DNA of 64,000 nt from Pinus tabuliformis (taxonomy: Eukaryota > Streptophyta > Pinopsida > Pinales > Pinaceae): the NCBI GenBank assembly GCA_031772625.1, contig CM062815.1, forward strand, positions 116,630,989 through 116,694,988. Reading direction: 5' to 3'. Each line of letters begins with the position of its first letter. The stretch's first letter is position 1. The notes beneath the pieces are model-generated. The model did not search any database. It saw only the letters and a program-made list of their open reading frames with translations, and was not told the DNA's origin. Below, piece after piece: positions 21,678 to 34,144 of this stretch. The translations under genes were made by a program, and so were the position numbers.

Positions 21678-23639
21678 GTTGAAAGCTTGCTATGTTAGCC
21701 GGAGGTGGCTGGTGCGTATCAAAAGATGGGCCTTTCGGATTTCTTGAGACAGAGCGCAGAATTACGCCTCTGTCAAGCACACTGTTCGTGAATTCTCGGC
21801 TATCTACAGGTGAGCCTTGACAGGGGCTCAATTACGAACCACATCCTGTAGAAAACCTCGCATATACTACAACGACAATTTTCATGCAAAAAGGAAGACG
21901 ACGCTTGCAATTTTATGCTCAGACTGTAGTTTTAATTTTTTGAGGACGTCGACTTCGCCACCCTTCAAACCAATTGCATGGGAGGAACATGTTCAGGCTT
22001 ACCTTTTCCAATTCACCACCTTTGACGTGAATAGATCGATTTCCTCCGTAGCGGCGAGCTTCCTGTAGCGCAGCTTCCTGTAGAAGTCGCACACAGGTTC
22101 CGGAGAGCACGTCAGTGGTTCTGCACCTTCTGTGCAACCACCAGATGTTTGAACAAGCCGAGGACTTGGAGTAACGAGCTTCAGAGAAATTCGGACGCTT
22201 ACTTGACTGCAAAACGGCTGATGATAAATGAGTGGAGTGACGATCTAGCCGGTGGATTTGAATCCCGGCCGAACTCGTGGCGCGGGGGTGAGTTGTCCCT
22301 GCCGGACCGTTGGACGACGTCACCTTATTCATTTCACTGCAAGTCTACCTGACCGCCGCATCATTCCCTGCAGATCTGCCACCGCCATTTCCGTTAGATC
22401 GCCGCTTCTCCCCGACTGGACGCTTCTCACGTGTCCATTACCCGTTTTGCTTGCCACGACCAACACTTTCCAAATCTGACGAGACCATCGGACTGGTCGT
22501 GGTGGCCAGTTGAATGGCTACCCGACTGCTCAACCCATTCATTTTCACACTTGCAAACATTTCAGAGCATTGTTCATGTAATTTGACGAAAAAAGGGTGA
22601 GGCACTTACCTGTGCGGCCGCGACGTGATTTTCAGGTTTCAGGACGAGGGTGACGGATCCGCCTGCTGCTGCTTCATGCACAGGCACGGGGGTTCCTTCT
22701 TGCCGACTGCTGCTGGTTACGAAACTTATTACCTGGCTGCAGATGGTGCATGTGCCCGCTCTATGTGTTGTAGGTGCCTTGATGGTGTACGCTCTAGCTG
22801 GATGAACTGCTACGGGATTCCTGTAGGATATCCTGTAGCAGTTCCTCCTCCTCGGGTGCATGCCGAAATGGTGGAGACGGTGGCATCACGGTCACGGTCG
22901 CAGGGTCCTCGGATGGCTTTGATAAGTCGCGCATGGGGTCTCTGCATCCTTTATTCCATTTGAGAATTGCTTCCTCTGAGAATTCAACATTCTGATTTGA
23001 CTGTGCAGGTATTTCCATTGCATGGCAACAGGGGTGGTAGAAGGAGGCGACAACAGTGGGTGATGGAGAAAAACATTAGCTTGCATGCCTCCGTGTCGGC
23101 CTCGGGCTTCCGATCTTCCCACACAGTCGGTCCTGGGCCGTCCTGAGATTCTACAGGAAGTTTCTTGTAGAAATACAGAACTTCCTGTAGAAAGTCCTGT
23201 AGCTTCCTGTAGAAGGCTAAACTGTGATCAAATCATGCCCAGACCTTGGAAGATATGAGTGTTTCTGGAGGGAGTGCTAGTGAGGTCCTCTGGTAGCATA
23301 GTAGGGACCCTTGTCTTTGAGTTGAGGGACCTCTTTTCCTGCATGGAATACCTGCAGCCTGCATGAATTATCAAATCTTTAACCTGTTTTCCTTGTTTCT
23401 TTGTTCGTTCGTTCGTTTGTTTGTTTGTTTTTTTTTTTTTTTTTTTTTTTTGAAAGACAGCAGGGGTGCCTCTATGAGGTTTTCACCCTTACCATCTGCC
23501 TTGAGCGCCTCAGAGAGGTTTTCACCCAAGGTTCTTTTTTCACACATTTTCACAAGACAGCAGGGATGCCTCGATGAGGTTTTCACCCCTACCATCTGCC
23601 TTGGGAGCCTCAGAAAGGTTTTCACCCAAGGATCTTTAT

Positions 23640-23680
<41 letters not shown>

Positions 23681-23686
23681 AGATCT
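21678..23686. other. GC-rich spacer between the extra region and pol
   Basis: About 2 kb, clearly richer in GC than the window average. It contains short frames on both strands, none resembling a known protein. Notable are repeated TTCCTGTAGAA motifs (21843, 22061-22085, 22819-22842, 23147-23215), two long T runs (23428-23451, 23642-23679) and the 100 bp repeat between them. Confidence 0.6.
23428..23679. repeat. 100 bp tandem repeat framed by poly-T runs
   Basis: Two units start GACAGCAGG at 23456 and 23556. Each contains GAGGTTTTCACCC twice, giving a nested repeat. T runs of about 24 and 38 bases border them. On the element's coding strand these are A runs just downstream of integrase. Confidence 0.8.
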
Positions 23687-26600
23687 TCAGGGTATGCCCA
23701 AAACAGAGGCAGAACCCTTCTCTATGACCAGCACTGATTTTTCCACAGTTTCGATGAATTCTTGCCTTGAAAGAGGTTTTCTGTAGATCTTTAGTCGATG
23801 CCCATTGACAAGCATGGGGATGGCCTCCTCATCAATGGTCCGAATAAGAACAGATCCATTTTCATTACATTTTTCCACGGTATATGGTCCCAGCCATCTG
23901 GTTCTCAGCTTCCCCTTGAAATCCTTATGCCTGGAATCGTACAACAGCGCCCAATCTCCCGGCTGAAATTGCTTGTCATTGAGGTGTTGGTCATGCCACA
24001 CCTTCCTCTGAAGTTGGACCACTTCTGAGTGGAGAAGGGCCTGCATTCGATGCTCGTCCAATCCATTCAGCTGCAATAACCTTTCTTGTTGGGCCTGGCT
24101 GAGATCCAGGTCCAGCTGAGCTGCCATCCTCAAGGTGTTGTACTCGAACTCAATTGACAGCAAAGCTCTCTTCCCATAGACCAACTCATAAGGTGTGAAG
24201 CCGTTTGTGGTCTTCCAAGTGGTGTTGTAAGCCCATGTGGCCTCAACCAGGCGATCTGCCCAATCTTTTCTACTGCTGCTCACCACCTTAGTCAAGATCC
24301 CTTCCAATGCTCTATTGGTGACTTCCACCTACCCATTCGCTTGAGGATGATAGGGGGTGGAAGTCCTATGCTTGATTTTGTGATGAGCGAGTAGGTCTTC
24401 AATTAAGTTGGAGGTGAACTGGCTTCCTTGATCGGTGACTAGCTCTCTTGGGTAGCCAAATTTGTAGAAGATGTTTTCTCTTAAGAACTCGGCCACCTTT
24501 TCTTCTGTCGCTGCTTTGATTACCTTGGTTTCTGCCCACTTTGTCAGGTAGTCTGTGCACACAATGATGTAAGACCTTTGCCTCGAAGGAGGATTGATTG
24601 GACCCACAAAATCCATACCCCACTTCTCAAATGGCTCAAGAGTCACTTGAGGTTGGAGAGGCATTTCGTCCCTTGGAGTCGGTTTCCCCATCCTTTGGCA
24701 TCGGTCACATTGGCTGATATACCTTCTGACATCTTGATGGAGCATGGGCCAATAGTAGCCTGCTTGTAGGATTTTGAAGGCAGTCCTTTTGGCTGCAAAA
24801 TGTCCTCCACAAGGTCCGTCATGACAGGTTAGGAGGATATCAAAGACTTCCTCCTCCCTTACACAACGCCTTAAGATCTGATCAGGGCCAAGCTTGAACA
24901 GGTTGCCCCCGATCCAAGTGAATGAGGCACTCTTCCTCATGATCCTGCTCTTCTCCCTTGAGGATAGGTGCGGAGGGAACTGTGCTGAGACAAGGTAGTT
25001 TGCTATATCAGCAAACCATGGAGAGAGTACTGAGATAGCAAACAGATGTTCATCTGGCATCTGGTCATCCACTGTTCCATCCTCACCTGCAGGTAAATCC
25101 AATCTAGACAAAAAGTCAGCAACAACATTTTCTTTACCTGGCTTGTCAACAATAGTCAAATCAAACTGCTGCAACAAAAGTAACCATCTAATAATACGAG
25201 CATTCACATCCGGTTTATTCATTAAATATCTAATTGCAGCATGATCAGTGTGTACAAATGTTTGATATCCAGTGATATAATGTCGGAATTTGTTCAGTGC
25301 ATGGACCACGGCCAAGAATTCTTTCTCAGTTACAGTGTAATTCAGTTCTGCCTTGGATGAGTTTTTGCTGACAAAGTATATGGCGTATGGAAATTTTTGT
25401 TCAACTTGTCCTAAGGCTGCCCCTATGGCTTTGTTCGAGGCATCAGTGTGGATGTGGAAAGGTAGGGCCCAGTTTGGACCTCTCAAGATTGGGGCAGACA
25501 CCAACTTGTCCTTTAATTCATTCAGAGCCTTCTGACAATCGTCAGTCCATTTAAACTCAACATCTTTTTCCAAGAGGCTAAACAATGGCGAGGCTAGCTT
25601 GCTGAAGTCTTTAATGAATCTCCTATAATACCCTGCTAAACCTAAGAAACTTCGAACATCTCTCACCTTCTGAGGAGGTGGAACCTTCTTGATGAGAGCA
25701 ATTTTGTTAGGATCCACTTGTAATCCTTGGCGAGAAATGGTATGTCCTAGCACGGTCCCCTCAGTCATCAAGAATTCACACTTTTCAGGACTAAGGGACA
25801 GGTTCATCTCAATGCACTTGGTTAGGACTTTTCCCAGATTGGACAATGCTTCCTGGAAGTTGGACCCATAAGGAGTGAAGTCATCCATATAGATTTCCAC
25901 TGAATCATGGACCAGCTCAGAAAAGATGCTCAAGACGACTCTCTAGAAGGTGGCAGGAGCATTGAATAGTCCAAAGGGAAGAACTCGGTAAGCAAAGGTA
26001 CCCCAAGGACAAGTGAAGGTGGTCTTATCTTGGTCTTCCGGGCTGATTTAGATCTCGTTATACCCACTAAACCCATCTAGGAAAGAGAAAAACTTCTTTC
26101 CTGCCAGTCCATCCAACACTTGATCTATGAAGGGTAGAGGAAAATGGTCTTTCTTGGTGGCCTTGTTCAGTTCTCGGTACTCCACACAGATTCTCCACTT
26201 CCCGTTTTTCTTGGGAACCAACACCAGAGGGGACACCCATTCGCTATCCGAGATGGGGTAAATGAATCCGGCATCCAACAGTTTTTGTAATTCCTCCTTG
26301 ACGATGTCCTTAAGGGCTGGATTCATTCTCCTTTGGGGTTGCCTAACCAGTTTACAATCTTCTTTGATGTAGATGTGATGGGTACAGACCGAAGGATGGA
26401 TTCCTTTCATCTCCTTATAGCTCCAAGCAAAAGCATCTAGATGACTGGCCAACATACTACACAGCTCCTTTTCCTGGGAAGGAGATAGGGAGGAGCTGAT
26501 CTTTAACGTTCTCTCAGGGCCTAACTCCACATTTTTGACTCTGGGAGCGACAGGGTTGGTCACACAAAGGTCCACTAAGGTGCTGGCTTGGGCATCCTCC

Positions 26601-28288
26601 ACCAATTCCTCTAAGGACAATGCACTGGGAGGTGGATTCTGGATCAAGGTCTCAATCAAATCATCCTCGGTTGGTGGGCCTCCCCTAGTGGTGTCTAGGG
26701 TGCACAAAGGTGCTGAGTACACCTCATCCTCTTCTCCTTCCTGCAACCAAAGTGGTAAGTCATGCTCTAATGAGGGTTGGGCAGGACGATGCAGGACTAG
26801 CTGCTTGGACATAGGACCATTTTTGATGGTCATGTTTCCTGCACGGCAGCTTATGTAAGCATCTGCAGTGGCTAACCAAGGCCTTCCCAAAATAAGGGGG
26901 TATCCAGTAAGCTTTGCCTTTGGTTGCAGAACCAAGAAGTCTGCAGGGTACTCCCAAGAGTCAACAGAGAACAAGACATCCTCTACAATCCCTTCGGGAG
27001 TCACGGTGGAGCGATCTGCTAGTTGCAGGACTGTCGAGGTCTTTCTCAAGGAACCCTGAAGGTTGAGTTTGAGCATGGTATCTCTGGTCATCACATTAAT
27101 GGCAGCCCCCAGATCAATCAATGTGTGAGGTATGATGGTGCCATTGATGTGGACATCAACTACAGGACTCCCAGGATCCAGATACTTTGGGCAGATGGCC
27201 TGCCCCAACATAAGATCAGACAGTTGTCCTATGACATTGATGGTTGAAGCATCTCTTTTTCGCCTGCCTGGGTGTCTGAAACACTTTTCCTTAACCAATT
27301 TGTTGTATATCGGTACATCTTTGATGGCTTGGAGAAGTGGTATTCTCACACACAACTGTTTGAGTTCTCCCAGAAGCTCATCCTCCTCTGGGTTGGGTTG
27401 TGTGGTGGCCGTTAGTCTCTCAGGAAAGGGTGGAATGGCTTTTGGTTCACTTTCCTGTTTGTCTTCCTCGTCCTCTGGGGGAGGAGGTTGGCGATCCGGA
27501 AGAGTCTTTCCAGATCGCAGGTTGATCTCCTGGATCTCCACAGCATAGGTAGGGCATGATGTTTCCCCAGTATATACCTGATGGGCCTGTCGGTTGTTGG
27601 GGTTTGGGTTCGGTTGAGCAGGCATTTGGGGTTGCCTTGGAGGAGCAGGAGGTAATGGTTGTGGATGAGCAGGTGGTGGAGGAAAATGAGCGGGATGAGA
27701 GTTGCACTGGGGCCTCCACCCCTGATAAGGTGCATTCCACTGAGGCTGTGGCTGAGCATAAGAGTGAAATGTATGAGCAACTGGTTGGGCATAATATGGA
27801 TCTGTGAAGGAACAAGGAGGAGGTGTGAACCAGGAAGGATGACTAGGGGGACCCCAAGAAGGCATGAAAGTGGCTTGATAAGGGACATAATAGGTCTCGG
27901 ATGTCCCTTGCAGTTCCTGCTGGTAAGATCTAGGTCCATGTGGCCTCCTTTGGTTCATATAATAGAGTGATTCAGTGGCTCCTTTGGCTCTCTGATATGC
28001 AGCTTTGATTCTGGGTAAGGAAGGGCACTGATTTGTAGGATGGTATTCTTCACAGATGAAACACACTTCTAGGGAGTGCATTGGACATTTGTTCCTAGGA
28101 TGCTTTCTAGTGCACCTGGGACAAAAGATGACCAAAGCCCTCTTGGCTTCCTCTTGTTTCTTTTGGATCCACAGGGTATCCAATTGCATGGCAAGAAACT
28201 GCCTCATATCACTCTTGAAATCTTCTATCTGATCTTCAAATTCGTCTTTGGACAAGGGACTGCTCCCAACATTTCTGCTTGTAGCCAT
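23687..28288 (-). pseudogene. gypsy gag end plus pol (protease, RT, RNase H, integrase)
   Basis: The first block begins MATSRNVG at 28288 and has two knuckles (CPRCTRKHPRNKC and CFICEEYHPTNQC), a Pro/Gln-rich linker, a retropepsin with LIDLGAAINVM, and the RT start (VLVPKKNGKWRICVEYRELN, FSFLDGFSGYN). The next block (24329-25933) gives the RT centre EIYMDDF, RNase H, the integrase zinc region (CHDGPCGGH...CDRCQRMG) and the catalytic core (MDFVGPI, TDQGSQF). 23687-24328 is the integrase C-terminal part. Protease-RT-RNase H-integrase order marks Ty3/gypsy, and the DLGA protease plus the extra 3' region favour the Athila/Tat branch. It is broken in a few places. Confidence 0.88.
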
Positions 28289-28556
28289 TTTCTCCAGAGG
28301 AATGGTTTCTTCTTCTTCTTCCCTTGAGGTTCTTCAAAGATGCCTTGATGTCCACCTAGGGCTTCTTCTTAATCACAGCCATCGAAGAAGAGAGAAGGTT
28401 GGTTGTGTGAAGCAGTGGGGGGTGTTGTGCAAATATTTTTCTAAATTATCTCTACTCCTACAAGGCATGAAATGAAATCTTTTTGGTTGATTTTTGCTTT
28501 TTTCTACTTCTACCTGCAAAACTGAAATAGATTAAACTGCAACTAACTATCTTGAG

Positions 28557-29885
28557 AGGGAGATAGGAGAGGGGTTTGTAATGAATTAGTGACAGGGAGA
28601 TGAGGTGATGAGAGGGTGTGGAAAACTAATTTGTCTTAAAGAGGGTAGAGGGAGTGGAAGGCCGAGAAGAGAGGTAGGATGTCGTGGGCAGTAGAGTAAT
28701 TGAGAGACAAGGGGTCTAATTTGGAGATGAGCAGTTGGCCTGGGTGAATCTTAGAGGGACGAGAGAGGGATGGAGTTGCACTGCACAATGTAAACTAAAC
28801 CAAATCATCCACGTCCTGCACATAATCAAAACATTCCTAATCTGTCCTAACTGTTTAATGGAGCAATGAACAGCAACGTTATTTCTAAAGAAAACCATGT
28901 ATGGTACTGAAGCAAAGAAACATTCCAAGAGGTCTGAGCGCATGGACAACTACTACAAACGAAAATATTGCACCAAAGATTGCATGAGTACGTAAACCAA
29001 TGTTTTTGGTGGGTAACACTGTCTGCAATTCCAGCCCCTAGAAAGAGGTGAAAATGAGAGTACAGCCAACCCTTTTCTGGAACTTTTATCAAGTCTAATC
29101 TCTTTACTCTATTCTAAACATATGGAGCAACTCTATCTTCTAACAATGACCTACTTAACCACACTACAAAATCTAACTCAACAAACTGTGTTTCAAATGC
29201 ATGTAAAGAAAACCATAATGCTGAAAGAAAAGATATCAATACAAAAGAAGGAGGCCCTAGGCTCTCAGGTTGGGCCCAACCCCGAGAGCTATGGCTCCTT
29301 TAGAAACTCAGAACTGAGATCAAATCTGACCGCTTTCCATTAAAAAAAAGGTCTGCCAATGATGGCTACAAAAGAGCAAAAACAGAGCTAGCAGCTCGTA
29401 GTGCAGAATTTGCAACAGTTTTCCAAAAGTCCTTTTCGAAGGCTAAATCCTTATCATTTATACATCACGAGGCCCCAAGCTGACCTCCTAAATCAGTGGG
29501 ACTTGGCTGACCAAACTGGGAGTGAACAGCTGCTTCCTCAAAATCCGTTTGGCTGCCTTCTAGATCCGGTTGTGGTGGTTGTTGGAGCTCAGAGTTTGGG
29601 GTGAAGATCCCGAGGAAGGCCATTTAATGTCGTGGACAACCCTCCTATGAATCCTCAATCCCATCTTGGCTATCTCCTAGCCCTTATCTGCTCAGTTTTG
29701 CTCCAACATGTGTCAAAAAACCTGAAATGAGCACGTGTTAGCCACCTAGGAATAGTGACTGCCCTTATTCGTACAAATGACATAAACATACTAAAAAATG
29801 ATGCATAAGTTATGAAAAATGAAGGATTGAGCAAAGGTAGTTAGGCCAAATGAGCCCAAAATGTTACCAAATTTGGGGCTCATCA
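28557..29885 (-). repeat. 5' LTR of the gypsy element (partial)
   Basis: 1329 bp, about 97 percent identical to 17467-18795, including the TATA-like box at about 29456-29464. Its outer end CTCATCA meets target duplication AATGT at 29886-29890. It is shorter than the 3' LTR, and 28289-28556 between it and the gag ATG shows no clear primer site. Confidence 0.85.
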
Positions 29886-29890
29886 AATGT

Positions 29891-30075
29891 TTCAACATGT
29901 ATATATATGTATTGTAACATTGAAAGGAATATAATGAAAAAACAATATGATAATCCTATTTTTGGGATCCAGAGGAAAATATTTGTGTATATTTGTTTTC
30001 TTTTCTCGGCATTGTTTTTTTTTTTGTTTGAATAATTCGTTTCCAGGTAATTTCAGTAAAATATTAAAACCTACA
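29891..30075 (+). repeat. 3' LTR of the copia element, right half
   Basis: Matches the last part of 12017-12413, including GGAATATAATGAAAAAACAA and the TTTGTTTTCTTTTCTCG segment. It ends CTACA before target duplication CATAT at 30076-30080. Confidence 0.85.
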
Positions 30076-30080
30076 CATAT

Positions 30081-30383
30081 GCCATCTAACTCTCTCTTGC
30101 AACATTAGGTCGAAAATCACAAAAATGGCCCAAAATCCTCCCCTCTCCTAGCTAACCTAATGATGAAATAAAAATCCTCATTTGTGGCTTGATACCACCT
30201 ATTGGGACCAACCTTGAAAGTCTACTTGTCATGATCCTAGTGAGGATCAATTGCTTCAATATGTGGGAGTTCACATTGAAAGAGATATACTCCTTGTAAA
30301 ACTTTAGGATTCCAACATCCCATAAAACGAGATTAGTCTAAGTTGTAATAGAATGAGGGTACAAATTATACTCTCTCTCCTAG
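30081..30383. other. Spacer between two copia elements, nothing recognised
   Basis: About 300 bp of single-copy-looking DNA with no open frame of note. It ends CCTAG at 30379-30383, the likely target duplication of the next element. Confidence 0.5.
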
Positions 30384-33300
30384 TGTATACATTTAATGTG
30401 TATATTCAAAACTACTCATGAAATTTACTAGATCATAAGACTTGAAGCTACTCTACTCATCTACGGAAAGCAAATCACGATCGAGAACACAAATCATCAA
30501 CATGCATAAAGTTTCATCACACATACACAAATTTATCTAGGGGAAAGAAAATGCCCAAAACCCATTACTATTTGTATTGTATTAATCAAAGAATAGAGAA
30601 GAAATACAATGTTTTCTCAAGCCTGAGCAACCCCTGCACTAGTATATTCTATCTCACTACCTCACAGACTGACTCAAGCCAATAATTAGCCAATTTCTCA
30701 GTTTTCCAAGCTCCTATTTCCTTGCGTTGTTTGATGAGGAATCAACCCCCTATTAATTAGGGAAATTACTCGTTGAGAATTTCATAATTCCTTTATGAAC
30801 CTCCACTAGTTCTACTAACAATGAGAACTAGTTATACTAACAATAACTCAAATTAACTGAAATAGATTGCTACAAATTAGCAATCAATCAAGTATAACTA
30901 AAATCAAGCGTATCCAACTCGAATTTACTAAGTTAATTGAGTGAAAAGACCCATGTCACATCATTTAACACTAAAAATTCCTCCTAAAGTGCTCTTCCAG
31001 TCTGATGGACTCCCTGCCCAATCTACATCTGTGAATCCTTGCAACTTCACTCCCTCTGTCCATATGTACCAAAGAACAAACTGAGGAGTGCCTCTGAGGT
31101 ATCTCAACACTTGCTTTGCTTCCTTCCAATACAGTTTGGTTGGCTTAATCATGGCTTGACTAAGTTGGTTAAATGCATAACACATGTTCGGTCGTGTGTT
31201 CACCAAATACATGAGTGAACCCTGCAAGCTGCCTGTAGATGGTAGCCTCCACTTTCTCACCTGAAGTGGCATCCTCTTTCCTCCAAATCCTTGTCAAAGG
31301 AGTGTCCATGGGTTTGCTACTATCCATGTGAAACTTCTTTAGTATATCGTTGGCATACTTTCCCTTAGAGACAAACAGTTCCCCATCTCCTTGCCATACT
31401 TCCAAACCGAGGAAATAGTGCATGAGTCCCATGTCCTTCATCTCGAACTCTCTTTCAAGGTCCTCCTTACAAGATCTAATCAACTGCTCACCACCAGTAA
31501 GGATCAATTCATTCACATATAAAATAATAACCAAGAATTTACCTTCAACCGCAATGTGATAAAGGTTTGCATCTGCTTCACTTTTGGTGAAGCCCAAACC
31601 TCTGAGATAGATATTGATCCTGGTATACCAAGCACGAGGTGCTTGCTTGGGTCCATACAACACTCGCTTGAGTCTACACACATGTGACTCTCCGTCAAAG
31701 GCCTCAAACCCCTATGGCTTCTCAATATACACCTCTTCCTCAATAACTCCATTTAGGAATGTTGTCTTCACATCCATTTGGTGGCTCTTCCACCCCATCT
31801 ACGATGACAGTGCTAGAATTGACCTTATGGATGAGTACCTTGCTACTAGAGAAAAGTTCTCCTCGTAGTCAATTCCATCCACCTGAGAGAACCACTTGGC
31901 CACAAATATGGCCTTATGTTTCTCTATGCTTCTGTTTGTTGCATGCTTTACCTTGTAAATCCATCTTGATCCAACCACTGATTTGTCTGTTGGTCTTGGG
32001 ACCACTTCCCAAACACTGTTTTTCACAATGGAATCATATTCCTCTACCATAACATCAACCCATACTGTTTGTTGCACTTATTACTCGAATGAGGATGATT
32101 TTGTCTCAACTATCTCACTCATCAGAGCCATGTATCCAGTGTACCGATCCAGTGACCCCCTATGCATTCGTTGTGATGTGGGTTCTCCCACATTCTCTCT
32201 AGCATCGTGCAATAATCTGTCATCTACCCTGGTCCACTTCCTTCCTTCTCTAGATGTCTCTACTTGAGTGGATGTCTCCACTCTCTCCTCCTCTGCTTGT
32301 GGTTGCTCCACAACTTCCTGAGGTTCTTCCTTTGGAGCTAAAATCTCCTGATAAGGCTGCAACTGAAGCTCCATCTCAAGAGAACACCTCATTGTCTTCT
32401 CCTCATCAAAATTCAAATCTTGTTTAACCATTGTCATCCTGAGGGATGGCAAGTACACTCGATAGTTGTGATGTGTATCAGTGTACCCCACAAAGATGCC
32501 CAACTCTGCTATCAGATCTAGCCTTTTCCTTGCTTCCTTGGAAACATGATAATAAACTAATGATCCAAATATCCTAAAGTGTGACACATCTGGTTTCTTC
32601 CCCAAAAAATCTTCATCTGGTGTACTCATGCCAGGAATATTGTGAGGACTCATGTTCTGCAAATAGACCCTTGTGTTGCATGCTTCAACCCACAAGTGTA
32701 GAGGTAGGCTTTGGTAATGCAACATCGCCTGTGTCTCTCCCACAATACTTCTGTTCTTCCGCTTAGCCACCCCATTCTGTTGTGGGTTATGAGGTGTTTT
32801 CAACTCCCGCCAAATGCCTTCCCTTATACAAAAAATTTTAAACTCATTTGAAACGTACTCACCACCATCATCGCTCCCGAGTTCCTTCACTTTCCTGCTA
32901 GTCTCTTTCTCAACAAGTGCTTTAAACTCAATAAATTTGTAGAATGTTTGGTCTTTCTTCTACATGAAGTAGATCCAACACTTTCGTGAGAAATCATCTA
33001 CAAATATAACATAATACATGTGCTTGGTAGTGGAGGCTGTCGAGAAAGGTCCACATACATAAGAGTGGATCCTTTCAAGGATTGCATGCACCCTGTTGTC
33101 TCGATCATTAAAGGTGGATTTTGTGTACTTCCCCAATGTACACCCTTTGTATGTATCCCACTGCTCTAGTGCTCCATTAGGGAGGCCTTTAGAAATAGGT
33201 TGCATGATATTCAAAGCGTCATGATGCAAATGGACAAGTATTTTGTGTCATAATTTGCTGACATATTGTCTCTGCACCTTCTTTTCTTTTGTGCCCAATG

Positions 33301-34144
33301 CTACACAATCTTCCACATCTAATTTGTAGAGATTATTCACTCTAACCTTGATCTGCTTCACTTGTCTCATGGCGATGTGTCTCAAGAAATCCTTCATTTT
33401 TCTAAATATCACATCATAGCCACGATCTTCCAACACCGTGACAGAAACTAGATTCTTCTTCAGACCCAGTACATACATCACATTCTTAAGCCCGAGAGGG
33501 GAGTCAAACTCCCTCTAAAAAGTAACTGTACTAATGTCGGTCACGATGTACCTTCTATCATCTCTCATGTCAAGCCAATAATTATTCAATTTCTCAGCGT
33601 TCCAAGCTCCCATTTCCTTGCGATGTTTGATGAGGAATTAGGCCCCTATTAATTAGGGAAATTACTCATTGAGAATTGTGCAATTCCTTTAGGCCCTTCT
33701 TTGACTGCATGCACCACCTATACAACTTGGAAAATTCTACAACTAATAGTACACTACCCTTGAACTCCAATCTCAACTGGGTAACTCGAATTCTCTGCAT
33801 GCATGAGTTAATTTAGGTTGATTGATCAGTTTAACTGGATGATCACTCAGTGTGAAAAATGTTACACACCCTTGACTGAACCTCCACTAGTTCTACTAAT
33901 AGTGAGAACTAGTTACACTGACAATAACTCAAATTAACTGAAATAAATTTCTATAAATTAGCAATAAATCATGTAGAACTGAACTCAAGTGTCTCCAACT
34001 CAAATTTACTTAGTTAACTGAGTGACAAGACCCATGTCATCTTTGTTAACTACCTCCAAATATTCTGCTGAAAGTGAAATTCAAATTTCTCCTAATTTAA
34101 TCAAGGTAAAATTAAATTAAAAATTTCTTACTACATTTTCAACA
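30384..34144 (-). mobile_element. Ty1/copia element, copy 2 (fossil)
   Basis: Minus-strand element with LTR remains at both ends (30384-about 30960 and about 33569-34144) and CCTAG/CCTAA as a one-mismatch target duplication (30379-30383, 34145-34149). Inside are RNase H (31.0-31.3 kb), RT (31.2-32.1), integrase (32.4-33.23) and the end of protease (33.25-33.5). Diagnostic pieces are LYGPKQAPRAWY, LYVNELILTGG, MLHYQSLPLHLWVEACNTRV and GCTLGKYTKSTF. It belongs to the same family as 3425-5747. It is rearranged and broken in more than ten places, and its right part is included in the tandem duplication. Confidence 0.88.

Larger units (their letters stand above)
16727..29885 (-). mobile_element. 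Athila/Tat-type Ty3/gypsy element (fossil), 13.2 kb
   Basis: This minus-strand element has TG...CA ends and a 5 bp target duplication AATGT (16722-16726, 29886-29890). Parts from right to left are a partial 5' LTR (28557-29885), a zinc-knuckle gag end, protease, RT, RNase H and integrase (28288 to 23687), a GC-rich spacer, a long extra open region (21677 to 18834), a purine tract and the 3' LTR (16727-18795). The shared 1329 bp of the LTRs differ at roughly 38 positions, near 3 percent. The pol lies in long open blocks with only a handful of breaks, so it is much younger than the copia it interrupts. It could not encode all its proteins as it stands. Confidence 0.9.
12017..30075 (+). mobile_element. 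Ty1/copia element (fossil) split by a 13 kb gypsy insertion
   Basis: The two LTRs are 12017-12413 and a split copy at 16488-16726 plus 29891-30075. CATAT at 12012-12016 and 30076-30080 is the target duplication, which confirms that the two LTR halves belong together. Between the LTRs, in order, are a primer site, gag (about 12.54-13.14 kb), protease (13.2-13.7), integrase (13.8-14.6), reverse transcriptase (14.9-15.7), RNase H (15.75-16.4) and a purine tract (16471-16487). It is broken in more than ten places. Its LTRs are far more diverged than those of the gypsy element inside it, as the nesting requires. Confidence 0.9.

Noticed and set aside
22625-22963. 112-codon plus-strand frame in the GC-rich spacer, considered as a host exon
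   Set aside because: No recognisable domain or splice context, and several overlapping frames of similar length on both strands, as expected in GC-rich DNA.
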